A stretch of 64,000 nucleotides of DNA from Helicobacter sp. MIT 99-5507 (GTDB lineage Bacteria > Campylobacterota > Campylobacteria > Campylobacterales > Helicobacteraceae): the NCBI RefSeq assembly GCF_003364295.1, contig NZ_NXLO01000001.1:124001-188000 (forward strand), written 5' to 3'. The notes under the pieces were generated by a model that searched no databases, was not told the origin of the DNA, and was given only the letters and a program-made list of their open reading frames with translations. The position numbers and the translations under genes are program-made. Of the stretch, positions 52,180-64,000 are shown piece by piece (positions within the stretch are counted from its first letter, which is position 1; each line of letters opens with the position of its first letter).

Positions 52180-52788
52180 TTATTTTAATGTAATCTTAGA
52201 ATCTATACTCTGAGAATCTACATTTTTAGAATCTGTATTTTTAGTGCTTACAATAATATTAATTTGCATATCCAAATAAGTGGTAAATTCATAAGCTTTT
52301 CTTCTTAAGAGTATATAAAATGAATACGCTGGGATAGCAGTTAAAATACCAAATGCTGTTGCAACAAGTGCCTTTGAAATGATTGGTGCAATAACATCAA
52401 ATGATATTTTTCCATCTCCACCTAGATGGTAAAAAGCCTGCAATATTTCAATAACAGTGCCAAATAATCCTATAAATGGTGCTGTTGATGAAATAACACT
52501 TAGCATTGATAATCCAGCAGTAGCTTTTTTAACTGCTTCTAATTTATAAACATTAAGCACTTCGACATTTATATATTTTTTAGAATCTAAAATCGAAAAA
52601 AAAATAGATTTTCTAATTGGTAAATGATTGCTATAAAGTAACTCTAAAGTATTTTTTTCTAGGGCTATAATATTACTTAATTTAAAGAATCTCCATAAAA
52701 AAATCCAAATATTTGCTATAAAATATATAGACAACCATATCAATACAAACCAAGTGATAGCACCTATATCAGAAACAAAACTACTCAA
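52180..52788 (-). CDS. tolQ: TolQ/ExbB-type proton-channel subunit
   Basis: A 202-residue protein with three membrane helices. The conserved core is KATAGLSMLSVISSTAPFIG followed by LFGTVIEILQAFYHLG and KALVATAFGILTAIPAYSFY, the ExbB/TolQ signature. It powers TolA together with TolR using the proton gradient. It lies eight bases after atpC, so the tol genes may be read from the ATP synthase operon. Confidence 0.93.
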   Translation of the reverse strand: MSSFVSDIGAITWFVLIWLSIYFIANIWIFLWRFFKLSNIIALEKNTLELLYSNHLPIRKSIFFSILDSKKYINVEVLNVYKLEAVKKATAGLSMLSVISSTAPFIGLFGTVIEILQAFYHLGGDGKISFDVIAPIISKALVATAFGILTAIPAYSFYILLRRKAYEFTTYLDMQINIIVSTKNTDSKNVDSQSIDSKITLK

Positions 52789-52796
52789 TTTATATC

Positions 52797-53192
52797 CTAT
52801 AACATATTTTTTGCATCAGTTTCTATTTTATACACTATATGTGCAAGCGATACTTTATCTGATGTAGCATCCTCTAGTAAAGCTTTAGCATTTTCTATTG
52901 CTTTAGATACTTCACTATCATTATCCCCAGTAATTGCAATAGCTCCATTTGCCAAAATATCAACACTACTTGCATTTACTTTTACATATCCCCAATTTAT
53001 AGCAATTAGTTCATTTTTATCATCTTTGTGTATTTCAATAATACCAGCTCTAAGTAAAGACAAACAATCGCAGTGACCAGGAAGAACACCAAAATCACCT
53101 TCAATACCAGGTAAATCTACACCTTTTACATAACCATCAAAAATCTCACCATAAGGGGTAACAATGGATAGTTTTATATTATTTGTTTCCAT
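52797..53192 (-). CDS. atpC: ATP synthase epsilon subunit
   Basis: A 131-residue F1 subunit: KLSIVTPYGEIFDGYVKGVD, PGIEGDFGVLPGHCDCLSLL and a C-terminal helical part. It is the central-stalk regulator. Starts 11 bases after atpD. Confidence 0.95.
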   Translation of the reverse strand: METNNIKLSIVTPYGEIFDGYVKGVDLPGIEGDFGVLPGHCDCLSLLRAGIIEIHKDDKNELIAINWGYVKVNASSVDILANGAIAITGDNDSEVSKAIENAKALLEDATSDKVSLAHIVYKIETDAKNML

Positions 53193-53203
53193 TATAACTA
53201 CCT

Positions 53204-55521
<2,318 letters not shown>

Positions 55522-55533
55522 AATTAAGCCTTA

Positions 55534-57042
55534 CTATATTGAAAAAACACTTAAGAATTCTTCTAATGCTTGTTTTAATAATGCTTCTAAACTAGAATCT
55601 ATAGCTTTTTTTGTACTTAATGTTTCAAATATATTTGGATATTTTGCCTCTATAAATGGATATAAATCTCCTTCAAATTTAGTAATTTTATTTACTGGAA
55701 TGCTATCTAAATATCCTTTTGTACCTGCAAATATAATAACAATTTGTTTTTCTACAGATAAAGGAGAGTAGGGAGGTTGTTTTAATACTTCAACCATTCT
55801 TTGACCTCTATCTAGTTGCTTTCTGCTACCTTCATCTAAATCTGATGCAAATTGTGAAAATGCTTGTAACTCCCTAAATTGTGCTAGATCGAGCCTTAAT
55901 GTTCCAGATACTTGTTTCATAGCTTTTATTTGAGCTGCACCACCAACTCTAGATACTGATAAACCAACATTAATAGCAGGTTTTATGCCAGAGTAGAATA
56001 AATCTGTTTCTAGGAATATTTGACCATCTGTAATTGAAATAACATTTGTTGGAATATATGCAGCAACATCTCCAGCTTGTGTTTCGATAATTGGCAATGC
56101 AGTAAGTGAGCCAGCGCCTAAATCATCGCTTAGCTTAGCTGCTCTCTCTAATAATCTTGAATGTAGATAAAATACATCACCAGGGAATGCTTCTCGTCCT
56201 GGAGGTCTTCGTAAAATTAAAGACATCTCTCTATAAGAGACAGCATGCTTGCTTAAATCATCATATACTATTAGTGCATGTCTTGAATTATCTCTAAAAT
56301 ATTCACCCATAGTCACACCAACATAAGGAGCTAAAAACTGCATAGTAGCAGAATCTGATGCTGAAGCATTTACTATTATTGTGTATTCCATAGCATTATG
56401 CTCTTCTAATCTTCTAACAACTTGTGCTACTGTAGATTCTTTTTGTCCTATTGCAACATATATACAAATTACATCTTGTCCTTTTTGATTGATTATTGTA
56501 TCGACAGCTACTGTTGTTTTACCAGTTTGTCTATCACCAATAATCAACTCTCTTTGTCCTCTACCAATTGGAACTAAAGCATCGATTGCTTTAATACCAG
56601 TTTGCAATGGCTCATGAACTGATTTTCTAGACATAATACCTGGAGCTTTAACTTCAATAAATCTATATTCTTTAGATTCAATAGCACCTTTTCCATCGAT
56701 TGGCTCACCTAGTGCATTTACAACTCTACCAACTATTGCATCACCAACAGGCACACTCATAAGGCTACCTAATCTTTTTACAGAAACACCTTCTTTTATA
56801 TCTTTGCCGCCACCAAGTATAACAACACCAACGCTGCTATCTTCAAGATTTAAAGCAAGCCCTTTATCACCAGTTTCAAATTCGACCATTTCATAATACA
56901 TTACATTTTTTAGCCCATAAACTCTTGCAACACCATCTGCATAGCCAATAACGGTTCCAACTTCATTGATATCAATTTTTAACTCAAAATCATCAATTCT
57001 TTGTTTGATAATTGAACTTATTTCATCTACCTGAACTTTCAT
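55534..57042 (-). CDS. atpA: ATP synthase alpha subunit
   Basis: A 502-residue non-catalytic F1 subunit. P-loop [20 protein letters not shown], alpha-type [20 protein letters not shown], and the signature [20 protein letters not shown]. Short 21-base gap from atpH. Confidence 0.98.
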   Translation of the reverse strand: MKVQVDEISSIIKQRIDDFELKIDINEVGTVIGYADGVARVYGLKNVMYYEMVEFETGDKGLALNLEDSSVGVVILGGGKDIKEGVSVKRLGSLMSVPVGDAIVGRVVNALGEPIDGKGAIESKEYRFIEVKAPGIMSRKSVHEPLQTGIKAIDALVPIGRGQRELIIGDRQTGKTTVAVDTIINQKGQDVICIYVAIGQKESTVAQVVRRLEEHNAMEYTIIVNASASDSATMQFLAPYVGVTMGEYFRDNSRHALIVYDDLSKHAVSYREMSLILRRPPGREAFPGDVFYLHSRLLERAAKLSDDLGAGSLTALPIIETQAGDVAAYIPTNVISITDGQIFLETDLFYSGIKPAINVGLSVSRVGGAAQIKAMKQVSGTLRLDLAQFRELQAFSQFASDLDEGSRKQLDRGQRMVEVLKQPPYSPLSVEKQIVIIFAGTKGYLDSIPVNKITKFEGDLYPFIEAKYPNIFETLSTKKAIDSSLEALLKQALEEFLSVFSI

Positions 57043-57063
57043 TCTTTTTACTCCTTACTTAAA

Positions 57064-57594
57064 TTAAAATGCTTTTAAAATGTGTTTTTTTAGATTACTT
57101 GAAAATCTATATTTTAAAAATGAAGTTTCCACGCTAATGCCATCTACAAATAGCTTGATACCTTCTATTTCCATATATTTTGTTGTTACATATAGTGAAA
57201 CTCCAAGTTTTTCGCTTAGCTCTTTTTTGATATGTTCTTGTTCCTTAGAATCTATATCAAATGATGATTGTATGACAAGTTCATATTCATTATTGCTAGA
57301 ATTGATGGATTTTTTTAATTCATCATATATAAATGGAATTTCATTTAGTCTATTTTTTTGATTTAAAAGTTTAATAAAATTGATGATTTTTTCATCTTTT
57401 GTTTCTATCATAGAGAGAATAAAAGATTCTTTTTTATTTTTTTTAATTGTTGGAGAATTGATAATATAATTGAATTTTTCACTCATAAAACAATCATTTA
57501 GAGTTTTAAAAATTTCTAATGCACTTTTAGCTTTTTTTAGACCAATTGAATCGATTAATGCTTTTGTATATTTTTTTGATACTATCGATGTCAT
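57064..57594 (-). CDS. atpH: ATP synthase delta subunit
   Basis: A 176-residue stator subunit joining F1 to the b stalks: SKKYTKALIDSIGLKKAKSA at the N-terminus and the C-terminal LYVTTKYMEIEGIKLFVDGI plus SFLKYRFSSNLKKHIL. It shares one base with atpF. Sequence is divergent, as usual for delta; position makes the call secure. Confidence 0.92.
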   Translation of the reverse strand: MTSIVSKKYTKALIDSIGLKKAKSALEIFKTLNDCFMSEKFNYIINSPTIKKNKKESFILSMIETKDEKIINFIKLLNQKNRLNEIPFIYDELKKSINSSNNEYELVIQSSFDIDSKEQEHIKKELSEKLGVSLYVTTKYMEIEGIKLFVDGISVETSFLKYRFSSNLKKHILKAF

Positions 57595-58100
57595 TATGCA
57601 ATCCTTTTTAATAATATATCAATATAATCTTTTTTATTCAGTGTTATATTATTATTTGATAATAGCTCATTGATAATATCATCTATCACAGCATTTTTCA
57701 TTCTTTTTTGTTCAAAATTAATTCTCTCTTTATGATTTTTATTCATAGTTTCTATATCATTTTTACATTGTTCATTTATATGATTTACTATAATTTCAGC
57801 TTCTTTTTTTGCATTTTCTATTATTTCTTTTGCATTTTGTTTAGATTTTTCTAATGCTTTTAGTGCTTCTTCTTTTTTCATTTGAGATTGACTAAGTCTA
57901 TCTTGAACAGCATCTAATTGATTAGCGATATTATTTTGTCTATTTTGTAGAGCCATCTTTATTTTATTTGCAGCAAAATACCACAAAATAACTACAAATA
58001 TAACAAAATTTATAGTCCTCTCAATAATATCACTTTCTGCGATATTTACTTCTGATGCCATCAAGGATATAGGTAATAAAAATAAATACAATAATTTCAT
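57594..58100 (-). CDS. atpF: ATP synthase b subunit
   Basis: A 168-residue stalk protein. An N-terminal hydrophobic stretch resembling a signal peptide (MKLLYLFLLPISLMAS) precedes the membrane anchor (TINFVIFVVILWYFAANKIK) and a long charged helix (ALEKSKQNAKEIIENAKKEA). This two-segment N-terminus is typical of the b subunit in this phylum. Confidence 0.93.
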   Translation of the reverse strand: MKLLYLFLLPISLMASEVNIAESDIIERTINFVIFVVILWYFAANKIKMALQNRQNNIANQLDAVQDRLSQSQMKKEEALKALEKSKQNAKEIIENAKKEAEIIVNHINEQCKNDIETMNKNHKERINFEQKRMKNAVIDDIINELLSNNNITLNKKDYIDILLKRIA

Positions 58101-58113
58101 ACTAACCCTTTTA

Positions 58114-58548
58114 TTATTTAGATTGCATTTGTTTTAATTTTGCACTTAAACTATTTTTGAATTCTGCCATTTGAAGTGTGAGTGCTTCTCTTAGCTCATT
58201 TTTTTCTTCTTTTAGTGAATCTATGAAAGATGCAAGTTCTTTTTCATTTTTTGATTTTATCTCATCAATATTTTTTTCATATTTATCTTTTGCCTGTAAT
58301 TGTGCTTGCTCTTTAATCGCAGCAGCCTCTTTTTTTGCATTTTCCAAAATGGCATTGATTTGACTTTTTATCTCTACAATCTCACTATCATTGCTACTAC
58401 TACTTTCTAAATCATCTTTAATCATTTTATCTCTTGCATCCATAAACTCTAATATAGGTTTATAAAGCCATCGATTAAGTAAAAATATACATAATATAAA
58501 TAAACAAAATACAAGTAGCATGAGCTCTATATTTAATCCAATATTCAT
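58114..58548 (-). CDS. atpF': ATP synthase b' subunit
   Basis: A second b-type stalk protein of 144 residues. The start at 58548 (MNIGLNIELMLLVFCLFILC) follows AGGAG at good spacing, whereas the longer frame does not. One membrane helix, then RWLYKPILEFMDARDKMIKD and an extended Lys/Glu coiled coil. Paired different b subunits are normal in Helicobacter and Campylobacter. First gene of the atp run. Confidence 0.92.
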   Translation of the reverse strand: MNIGLNIELMLLVFCLFILCIFLLNRWLYKPILEFMDARDKMIKDDLESSSSNDSEIVEIKSQINAILENAKKEAAAIKEQAQLQAKDKYEKNIDEIKSKNEKELASFIDSLKEEKNELREALTLQMAEFKNSLSAKLKQMQSK

Positions 58549-58628
58549 AAACTCTCCTAATTCAACTTTAAATACTTTAAGCAAAACCTAACAAAATATA
58601 ATATTAACAAAATTACATATGATTTGTA

Positions 58629-59483
58629 TCATAAATCTTTAAAATTACTTAATATTTGTAACAATCTATCTACTTTCTCCTTATTTGTAAATTTTATTGT
58701 TATCGCATTATTTGATATTTTTACATCTAATTGATTGTTTTGAAAAAAACTAGCAATCTTATTTAATTCATTAGTAAAATTTATATTTTCTTTATTAGTC
58801 TTTTTTCTCTTGATATTTTTTACTAGATTCTCTGTTTCTCTTACTGAAAGCTTTTGTCCTACAATAGAATTAATAGCTAGATTAAAATCATCTCCATTTA
58901 GATTGACTAAAACTTTTGCATGTCCTTGTGAAATTTTACCATCAATAAGTAATTTTTGAACTTCTTTTGGAAGTCTAAGCAAAGATAGTGTATTTGTGAT
59001 TTGAGTGCGACTTTTTTGTAATCTTTGTGCTAATTCATCTTGTGTGATATTATAATCTTTAATTAAAGCATCATAAGATATAGCTAAATCTATAGGATTT
59101 AAATCTTCTCTTTGTATATTTTCTATCAATGCTAATTCTCTAAGTTTTTCTAATTTTATATCAACAACAATAGCTTTCATAGTGTTTAATTTTGCTAACT
59201 TAGATGCTCTTAATCTTCTTTCACCCGCAATTAGAAAATATTCATTGTTATCTTCATATACTAATATTGGCTGAAGTATGCCATGTTCTTTTATAGAATT
59301 TGATAATTCTAATAATGTAGATTCATTAAATTTTTTGCGAGGCTGCAGAGGATTTGGCTTTATTAAATCAATATCAAGCTCAACAACTAAATCAGAATTA
59401 TCATTTAGATTATTATCATAAGCTTGTTCTACTTCACCCAATACAGCACTCAAACCTCTGCCTAAAGCTTTTTTCTTTACCAT
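58629..59483 (-). CDS. parB: Chromosome-partitioning protein ParB
   Basis: A 284-residue CTP-dependent DNA clamp. KKALGRGLSAVLGEVEQAY begins it; the N-terminal ParB domain has NPLQPRKKFNESTLLELSNS and AGERRLRASKLAKLNTMKAI, then IENIQREDLNPIDLAISYDA and the helix-turn-helix LAQRLQKSRTQITNTLSLLR. It shares one base with the end of parA. I saw no clear parS site within this neighbourhood. Confidence 0.96.
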   Translation of the reverse strand: MVKKKALGRGLSAVLGEVEQAYDNNLNDNSDLVVELDIDLIKPNPLQPRKKFNESTLLELSNSIKEHGILQPILVYEDNNEYFLIAGERRLRASKLAKLNTMKAIVVDIKLEKLRELALIENIQREDLNPIDLAISYDALIKDYNITQDELAQRLQKSRTQITNTLSLLRLPKEVQKLLIDGKISQGHAKVLVNLNGDDFNLAINSIVGQKLSVRETENLVKNIKRKKTNKENINFTNELNKIASFFQNNQLDVKISNNAITIKFTNKEKVDRLLQILSNFKDL

Positions 59484-60277
59484 TATAATCCCTGTTGCAA
59501 TATTGCTTCTGCTAGATTTTGATATGCAATGCTTCCATTTGATCTAATATCATATAATAATATTGGCTTACCAAAGCTTGGAGATTCAGCTAATTTTATA
59601 TTTCTTGGTATGATAAGATTTTGTTTATTGTCATCTTTAAACATATATTTATCAAAATGCTGTGTCAAATCATATATAACTTGCTTTGCTAAATTATTTT
59701 GCGATGCATACATAGTAGGCAAAAAGCCTTTTATATTTAAATTTGGATTGATTTGCTCTTTTAGAAACTTTATAGTGCTTAATAATTGCGCTAATCCCTC
59801 TAATGCAAAAAATTCACATTGTATTGGTATCAATACAGAATCTGATGCAGTAAGAGCATTTATAGTTAATGGACCAAGGGCTGGAGGAGAATCTAAAATA
59901 ATAAAATCATAATCATCTCTAATCTCACTAACTCTCTTTTTTAAAATTTCCTCTCTACCTTGAATCTTTTTATTATAGTATTCTTTTTCAAATCCAACTA
60001 ATCCAATATTGGATGGAGCTAAAAATAAACTATCAATACTAGTTTTTCTAATGATTTGTGATATTTTTTTTGAGCCTGTTAATACATGATATAAATAAAA
60101 TTCGACTTCATCTCTATGCACGCCAAGGCTTGTAGTAGCATTTGATTGTGGATCAACATCAATTAATAATACTTTTTTACCTTTAAAGGCTAAAGATGCA
60201 GATAAATTTACTGCTGTTGTAGTTTTTCCAACACCGCCTTTTTGATTGGCAATAGTAATAATCTCACATTTATTCAT
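59483..60277 (-). CDS. parA: Chromosome-partitioning ATPase ParA (Soj)
   Basis: A 264-residue deviant-Walker ATPase: ITIANQKGGVGKTTTAVNLS near the N-terminus, VLLIDVDPQSNATTSLG, and DYDFIILDSPPALGPLTINA. The ATG at 60277 (MNKCEIITIAN) is chosen over a TTG five codons upstream, which extends beyond the family N-terminus. Acts with ParB in origin segregation. Confidence 0.95.
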   Translation of the reverse strand: MNKCEIITIANQKGGVGKTTTAVNLSASLAFKGKKVLLIDVDPQSNATTSLGVHRDEVEFYLYHVLTGSKKISQIIRKTSIDSLFLAPSNIGLVGFEKEYYNKKIQGREEILKKRVSEIRDDYDFIILDSPPALGPLTINALTASDSVLIPIQCEFFALEGLAQLLSTIKFLKEQINPNLNIKGFLPTMYASQNNLAKQVIYDLTQHFDKYMFKDDNKQNLIIPRNIKLAESPSFGKPILLYDIRSNGSIAYQNLAEAILQQGL

Positions 60278-60369
60278 AAATTTATACCCCAATTTGAATA
60301 AAATAGTTGGCTAAAATCCAAAATAAGAAACCCAAAAAATAGATTGATATTTTAACTTTTTTAATATAA

Positions 60370-60375
60370 ATTATA
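60370..60375 (-). promoter_or_regulatory. Possible -10 box upstream of parA
   Basis: On the minus strand GATATAATTTATATT contains TATAAT at 60375-60370, about 93 bases before the parA start and just beyond the birA stop. It is the best -10 match in this gap; a T-rich -16 region is not obvious. Confidence 0.35.
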
Positions 60376-60396
60376 TCTTACCTGGATAAAAAATAT

Positions 60397-61029
60397 TTAT
60401 CTACAAGAGTAGAGTATTGTTCCATCTACCTCGATAGCTCCATCATTTAAAAGCTTTGCATCTCTAAAAGATATTATTTTATTTTTATGATGAAAACTAA
60501 AATTATGATTTTTATAAAACTCTAATTGGTATTTATTGAATACCAAATCCCAAGTATATGCTTTTATATTATCAAAATAAGATTCTAAAAATTTATTTAT
60601 ATCATTAATTACATTATTTTCAATGCAAGTAAAAATATTAGATTCTAGATTTAGTCCAATTCCACATATAACAAAACCATCTGTGAGATTGCATAAAATC
60701 CCACCAATCTTGTTTTCATCTATATATAAATCATTTGGATATTTTAGCCATGCTTTTGAACCATTTATAGCTAGAATCTCTTTAAAAATAAAACCAAAAA
60801 AAATCGACATAGATTCTAATCGTAAATCCCTAGGAAGATTGCTAAGCTTTTTTGCAAAAGAAAAATACAATCCTTTATCAACACCATTCCAAGAATTTTC
60901 TCTTGAGCCAATGCCTTGATTTTGATTGATTGCAATGATACATATTTCATCATTTATATTATGATTTTTTATTTCATTAATTAAATATTTTTGTGTAGAT
61001 GGCAATGTATCAAATATTTTAATTTCCAT
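60397..61029 (-). CDS. birA: Biotin--protein ligase BirA (short form)
   Basis: A 210-residue ligase attaching biotin to acetyl-CoA carboxylase. QNQGIGSRENSWNGVDKGLY is the biotin-binding loop region and AWLKYPNDLYIDENKIGGIL the conserved KxPND segment. It lacks the N-terminal DNA-binding domain, so it is not a repressor. It overlaps fmt by 11 bases. Confidence 0.92.
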   Translation of the reverse strand: MEIKIFDTLPSTQKYLINEIKNHNINDEICIIAINQNQGIGSRENSWNGVDKGLYFSFAKKLSNLPRDLRLESMSIFFGFIFKEILAINGSKAWLKYPNDLYIDENKIGGILCNLTDGFVICGIGLNLESNIFTCIENNVINDINKFLESYFDNIKAYTWDLVFNKYQLEFYKNHNFSFHHKNKIISFRDAKLLNDGAIEVDGTILYSCR

Positions 61030-61927
61030 TTAAGACATCCCCAGCCTTTAGTCGCTTACCAAGCAAATAGACGCTTGCATTTACTTTATTTTTTCCTGTA
61101 TCTTGTAATTCTTTTACAATCAAACTACCTTTTAGACAACCAATAATAATAGAATCTTTATTGATTTTGAGTATCTCACCTTTTTTATTAGTAGAATCTA
61201 ATTCATTAATATCAATAGAAAATAATTTTGTGCCGTTTTTTAAAAATATATTAGGCCAAGATTTATATGCTAAATATTTTAGATAAATTTCAAATGCATT
61301 TATAAAATCAATTTCTCCATCAGTTTTTTTGATTTTTTTACAATAACTAGAATCTACATGAAACTGGGGTAGGGGAGTGATATAATCTATCTCTTTTAGA
61401 ATTTTTATGATAAATGCAGAGCTTATAATTGATAAAAGACTAGTAGCTTCATCTATATCCAATCTTGGATTTTCTATATATCTAATTCCAAGTATATCGC
61501 CATCATCGAGCTTATGACTCATTTTCATAATGCTTATACCAAAAAATCTATCATTTCTTAATATCATATCTTGAATAGGGCTTGCCCCTCGACTTTTTGG
61601 TAATATTGAGGCATGAATATTAATGCAATTAAAATTATCAATAATATCTTTTGGTATTAGATTCCCATAAGCAACAACAAGAATAATATCTGGATTTAAA
61701 TCATATACAAATTTTGTATCATTTAGATTTATGTGCTGAAATATCGGTATATCGCTTTTGATAGATTCTAAAAATTCCTTTGTTTGTGGAGCTTTTAGCT
61801 CTTTTTTGCGTCCAAATGGTTTATCAATTTGTGTTACAAGTCCAATAATATTAAAATATTTATCATTTAGTAGATTCTCTAAAATATTTTTTGCAAAAAG
61901 TGGAGTGCCAAAAAAAAGAATATTCAA
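61019..61927 (-). CDS. fmt: Methionyl-tRNA formyltransferase
   Basis: A 302-residue enzyme that formylates initiator Met-tRNA. MNILFFGTPLFAKNILENLL begins the Rossmann fold. The catalytic region is CINIHASILPKSRGASPIQD with ISIMKMSHKLDDGDILGIRY, and the C-terminal tRNA-binding barrel follows. Overlaps proB by 4 bases. Confidence 0.96.
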   Translation of the reverse strand: MNILFFGTPLFAKNILENLLNDKYFNIIGLVTQIDKPFGRKKELKAPQTKEFLESIKSDIPIFQHINLNDTKFVYDLNPDIILVVAYGNLIPKDIIDNFNCINIHASILPKSRGASPIQDMILRNDRFFGISIMKMSHKLDDGDILGIRYIENPRLDIDEATSLLSIISSAFIIKILKEIDYITPLPQFHVDSSYCKKIKKTDGEIDFINAFEIYLKYLAYKSWPNIFLKNGTKLFSIDINELDSTNKKGEILKINKDSIIIGCLKGSLIVKELQDTGKNKVNASVYLLGKRLKAGDVLNGN

Positions 61928-62703
61928 ATTTCAATTCCTTTATTTTTAGAAAATAATGTTCCTAGATAGTGATTATCATATAGTAAAAAATCTAGCGTTG
62001 GTTGCAAATCAAATCCGCTACATAAAAACATTTCTTTATTTTTATCCAATAAAAAATTTGCAGCCATTAGTTTTGTTACAATTCCACCTGTGGCAAATTT
62101 GCTACCTGCAACTTTATCACTTAAGATTCTATCTTGATTAATTTTATTGATATATTTTATCAGCTTTGCATCTTTGTTTTTTAGCGGATCTTTATCATAA
62201 TATCCATATACATCACTCAATATCACAAGTATATTAGAATCAAAATAATGCGTTACATAGGCACTTAGCTGGTCATTATCACCAAAAGTTAAATCATTTT
62301 GTGCGATAACATCGTTTTCATTTAGTATAGGTAGGATTCCATTTTCTAATAAAGTATCTATTGTCTCTTTTGTGCATTCTATCTTTTCTTTAGAATCAAA
62401 TATAGTGCTTATGAATAATAATTGTGATGTTATGATATTGTATTTACTAAAAATTGAATTATATGCGTTCATAAGTAGTGGTTGCCCGATACTTGATAAT
62501 GCTCGTTTGTTTGATAATTTGCTTTTATCAAGGTTGATTCTTGTATATCCGCTTGCAACTGCACCTGATGATACTAAAATAATATCAAATTTGCTTTTTA
62601 GCTCTAATACAAAGTTACATATCTTTTCTATTCTTTTTATTTCTAAAATATCACCATTTGATAAGATAGAAGTTCCAATCTTAATAACTAATTTTTGTTT
62701 CAT
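61924..62703 (-). CDS. proB: Glutamate 5-kinase ProB (no PUA domain)
   Basis: A 259-residue amino-acid kinase catalysing the first step of proline synthesis. KLVIKIGTSILSNGDI, ILVSSGAVASGYTRINLDKS and ILNENDVIAQNDLTFGDNDQ are family motifs; GSKFATGGIVTKLMAANFLL binds nucleotide. The C-terminal PUA domain of longer ProB proteins is absent, as usual in Campylobacterota. First gene of the proB-fmt-birA run. Confidence 0.95.
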   Translation of the reverse strand: MKQKLVIKIGTSILSNGDILEIKRIEKICNFVLELKSKFDIILVSSGAVASGYTRINLDKSKLSNKRALSSIGQPLLMNAYNSIFSKYNIITSQLLFISTIFDSKEKIECTKETIDTLLENGILPILNENDVIAQNDLTFGDNDQLSAYVTHYFDSNILVILSDVYGYYDKDPLKNKDAKLIKYINKINQDRILSDKVAGSKFATGGIVTKLMAANFLLDKNKEMFLCSGFDLQPTLDFLLYDNHYLGTLFSKNKGIEI

Positions 62704-62938
62704 AAATAAAATTAATCCTAAATAGTTTAAAAATGAAATTTGGATTCTATCAAAACTAATATATTGTAACCTTAAAGTAATTTTAAGCTTATTTGTATAT
62801 TTAAGATTTATTTAAGATATCTATAAGTTTTATTTCTTTTAGTATTGAAAACTGCAATTTTCAAACTTTTTTATAATTAAAAAGAAAGTGCAAATAAAAC
62901 TTAAAGATTTAAGTTCAAAATATAATAAAATCTAGATT

Positions 62939-63649
62939 CTATTCAGCTTTTAAAATAGAATTTAGTTTATTTTCATTTATAACAACTAAATGCTTATTGA
63001 TATCTAGTCCTATTATATTTTCATCTTTTAATTTTTGAATATTTCTTGATAATGTTTCTTGGCTAATATTTAACATTTGAGAAATAAATTTTTTATTTAA
63101 ATCATTGAATATATTTGGTCTTTTACTAAGTATTGAAGCAAGTTTTGCTTTTGCATCATATATCATATTTATATTTATTATATTTTCTTGATCTTCTATT
63201 AGTTTATTTGCTCGATCTAACATATTTAGACTTAGATTTATATCTTCTTTTATCATTTCTTTAAAGCTTTCAGAATTTATGCTTAAAATCCTACAATTTT
63301 TTAAACAAAAAATATTATTGTATGAATATTTACTAATTAATGCTTGATAATTAATAAGCGGTGGATTCCCTTGATTGATGCAACTATTTGCATATATATT
63401 TATGATAACTTCATTATCAAATTTATTAATTTTATAGATTTTTACGCAACCATGTAATAAAAAATGAATGCTATCCATTGGATCATCTTCATAGTATAAA
63501 ATAGTATCTCTTGGATATTCTTTTACATGTGTTATACTAATGATTTTATCAAATGTTTCTTGAGATATATTTCTAAAATCTTCCATACTATCGATAGATT
63601 TTTTTAAATCTAGCAAACAAGATAACGGACAACTTTTTGACTTAAGCAT
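62939..63649 (-). CDS. Crp/Fnr-family transcriptional regulator
   Basis: A 236-residue regulator. A Cys-containing N-terminus (KSKSCPLSCLLDLKKS, Cys 7 and 11) precedes the cyclic-nucleotide-type barrel (YPRDTILYYEDDPMDSIHFL then LHGCVKIYKI) and a C-terminal winged helix (FISQMLNISQETLSRNIQKL). Further Cys residues in FCLKNCRIL raise the possibility of an iron-sulfur cluster as in FNR, but the spacing is not canonical. Downstream of gmd by 12 bases. Confidence 0.88.
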   Translation of the reverse strand: MLKSKSCPLSCLLDLKKSIDSMEDFRNISQETFDKIISITHVKEYPRDTILYYEDDPMDSIHFLLHGCVKIYKINKFDNEVIINIYANSCINQGNPPLINYQALISKYSYNNIFCLKNCRILSINSESFKEMIKEDINLSLNMLDRANKLIEDQENIININMIYDAKAKLASILSKRPNIFNDLNKKFISQMLNISQETLSRNIQKLKDENIIGLDINKHLVVINENKLNSILKAE

Positions 63650-63661
63650 AAAATTACCCTC

Positions 63662-64000
63662 TTATTCAAAATAATGCATTATTTTATATCCACCATCATC
63701 TAAATATTTATCTTTTTGCATTAATTTCAAATCAGAATCTATCATATCATCAATCAATTTATAAAGATCATATTTTGGTTGCCATTTTAGTTTTTCTTTT
63801 GCTTTTGTAGGATCTCCAATGAGTAAATCTACTTCAGTTGGACGAAAATACCTAGGATCAACACACACTACTTCACTACCCTCTTTTACTTTATATTTAC
63901 CACTGCATCTTTTTATATATCCTTTTTCATCTACTCCACTACCACTCCACTCTATTTCTATATCAAGTTTATTGAAGGCTAATTCTACAAATTTTCTAAC
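63662..64000 (-). CDS. gmd: GDP-mannose 4,6-dehydratase, C-terminal part (cut by window edge)
   Basis: The visible 112 codons end at 63662 and run off the right edge. VDPRYFRPTEVDLLIGDPTK and AKEKLKWQPKYDLYKLIDDM are hallmark C-terminal sequences of Gmd, which makes the GDP-4-keto-6-deoxymannose precursor of fucose and other surface sugars. The catalytic part lies outside the window. Confidence 0.93.
   Translation of the reverse strand, partial: VRKFVELAFNKLDIEIEWSGSGVDEKGYIKRCSGKYKVKEGSEVVCVDPRYFRPTEVDLLIGDPTKAKEKLKWQPKYDLYKLIDDMIDSDLKLMQKDKYLDDGGYKIMHYFE

Noticed and set aside
58629-60400. parS centromere site near parAB
   Set aside because: I looked for a TGTTTCACGTGAAACA-like palindrome and saw none in this interval.

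Overview
The window reads as a contig from an AT-rich Campylobacterota genome, most likely an enterohepatic-type Helicobacter. Three things support this: a one-piece tmRNA ending in a Helicobacter-like tag; the gene order proB-fmt-birA-parA-parB-atpF'-atpF-atpH-atpA-atpG-atpD-atpC-tolQ-tolR-tolA-tolB-pal-cpoB-slyD known from Helicobacter and Campylobacter; and a heptamer AGAWTCT that is strikingly frequent across the core genes. The species cannot be named from sequence reading alone. || Layout. 0-2 kb: the start of a heavy-metal P-type ATPase, tmRNA (ssrA), and a MerR-type regulator with a classic 19-bp-spacer promoter but no ATG. 2-4.7 kb: ackA-pta. 5.3-8 kb: a dead short-chain fatty acid operon (thiolase, CoA-transferase B remnant, AtoE transporter) and an HxlR fragment. 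8.1-9.8 kb: a small membrane protein and a metallo-beta-lactamase-fold hydrolase. 10.3-14.1 kb: three co-directional genes of unknown pathway, namely a diiron ferritin-like protein, an acyl-CoA-dehydrogenase-fold flavoprotein without the usual catalytic Glu, and a PhnD-like protein without a signal peptide. Repeats sit in both gaps between them. 14.2-20.2 kb: gene fragments joined end to end (arginase-like, hsdR, AraC, SMP-30, alcohol dehydrogenase, LprI-like, DUF6492), with an intact truncated-haemoglobin/NssR pair and a YceI protein between them. || 20.2-35.3 kb is a defence island: McrBC; a HipA-like kinase with DUF3037; a GHKL-ATPase/nuclease polypeptide split by two homopolymer frameshifts; an hsdS split by one stop; hsdM; and a frameshifted AlkD-like gene. 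The serine transporter and deaminase genes sdaC-sdaA sit inside the hsd locus, bracketed by dispersed repeats, and a stand-alone GIY-YIG nuclease gene lies between 77-bp direct repeats. 35.3-38.5 kb: a phase-variable FkbM methyltransferase (nine-C tract, out of frame here) and more broken genes. || 38.5-64 kb is intact housekeeping DNA: thyX, ftsW, uvrC, a DciA-like gene, an unlisted 33-residue lipoprotein, nadB, a sulfatase-type phosphotransferase, mtnN, fabD, slyD, the Tol-Pal system, F1 and stator ATP synthase genes, parAB, birA, fmt, proB, a Crp/Fnr regulator and the end of gmd. || The contrast between a decaying, repeat-rich 5-38 kb and an undamaged 38.5-64 kb is the main structural feature. 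The most interesting candidates for undescribed biology are the diiron/flavoprotein/PhnD-like trio, the GHKL-ATPase nuclease, and the association of the GIY-YIG gene with the GCAATGAC repeat family.
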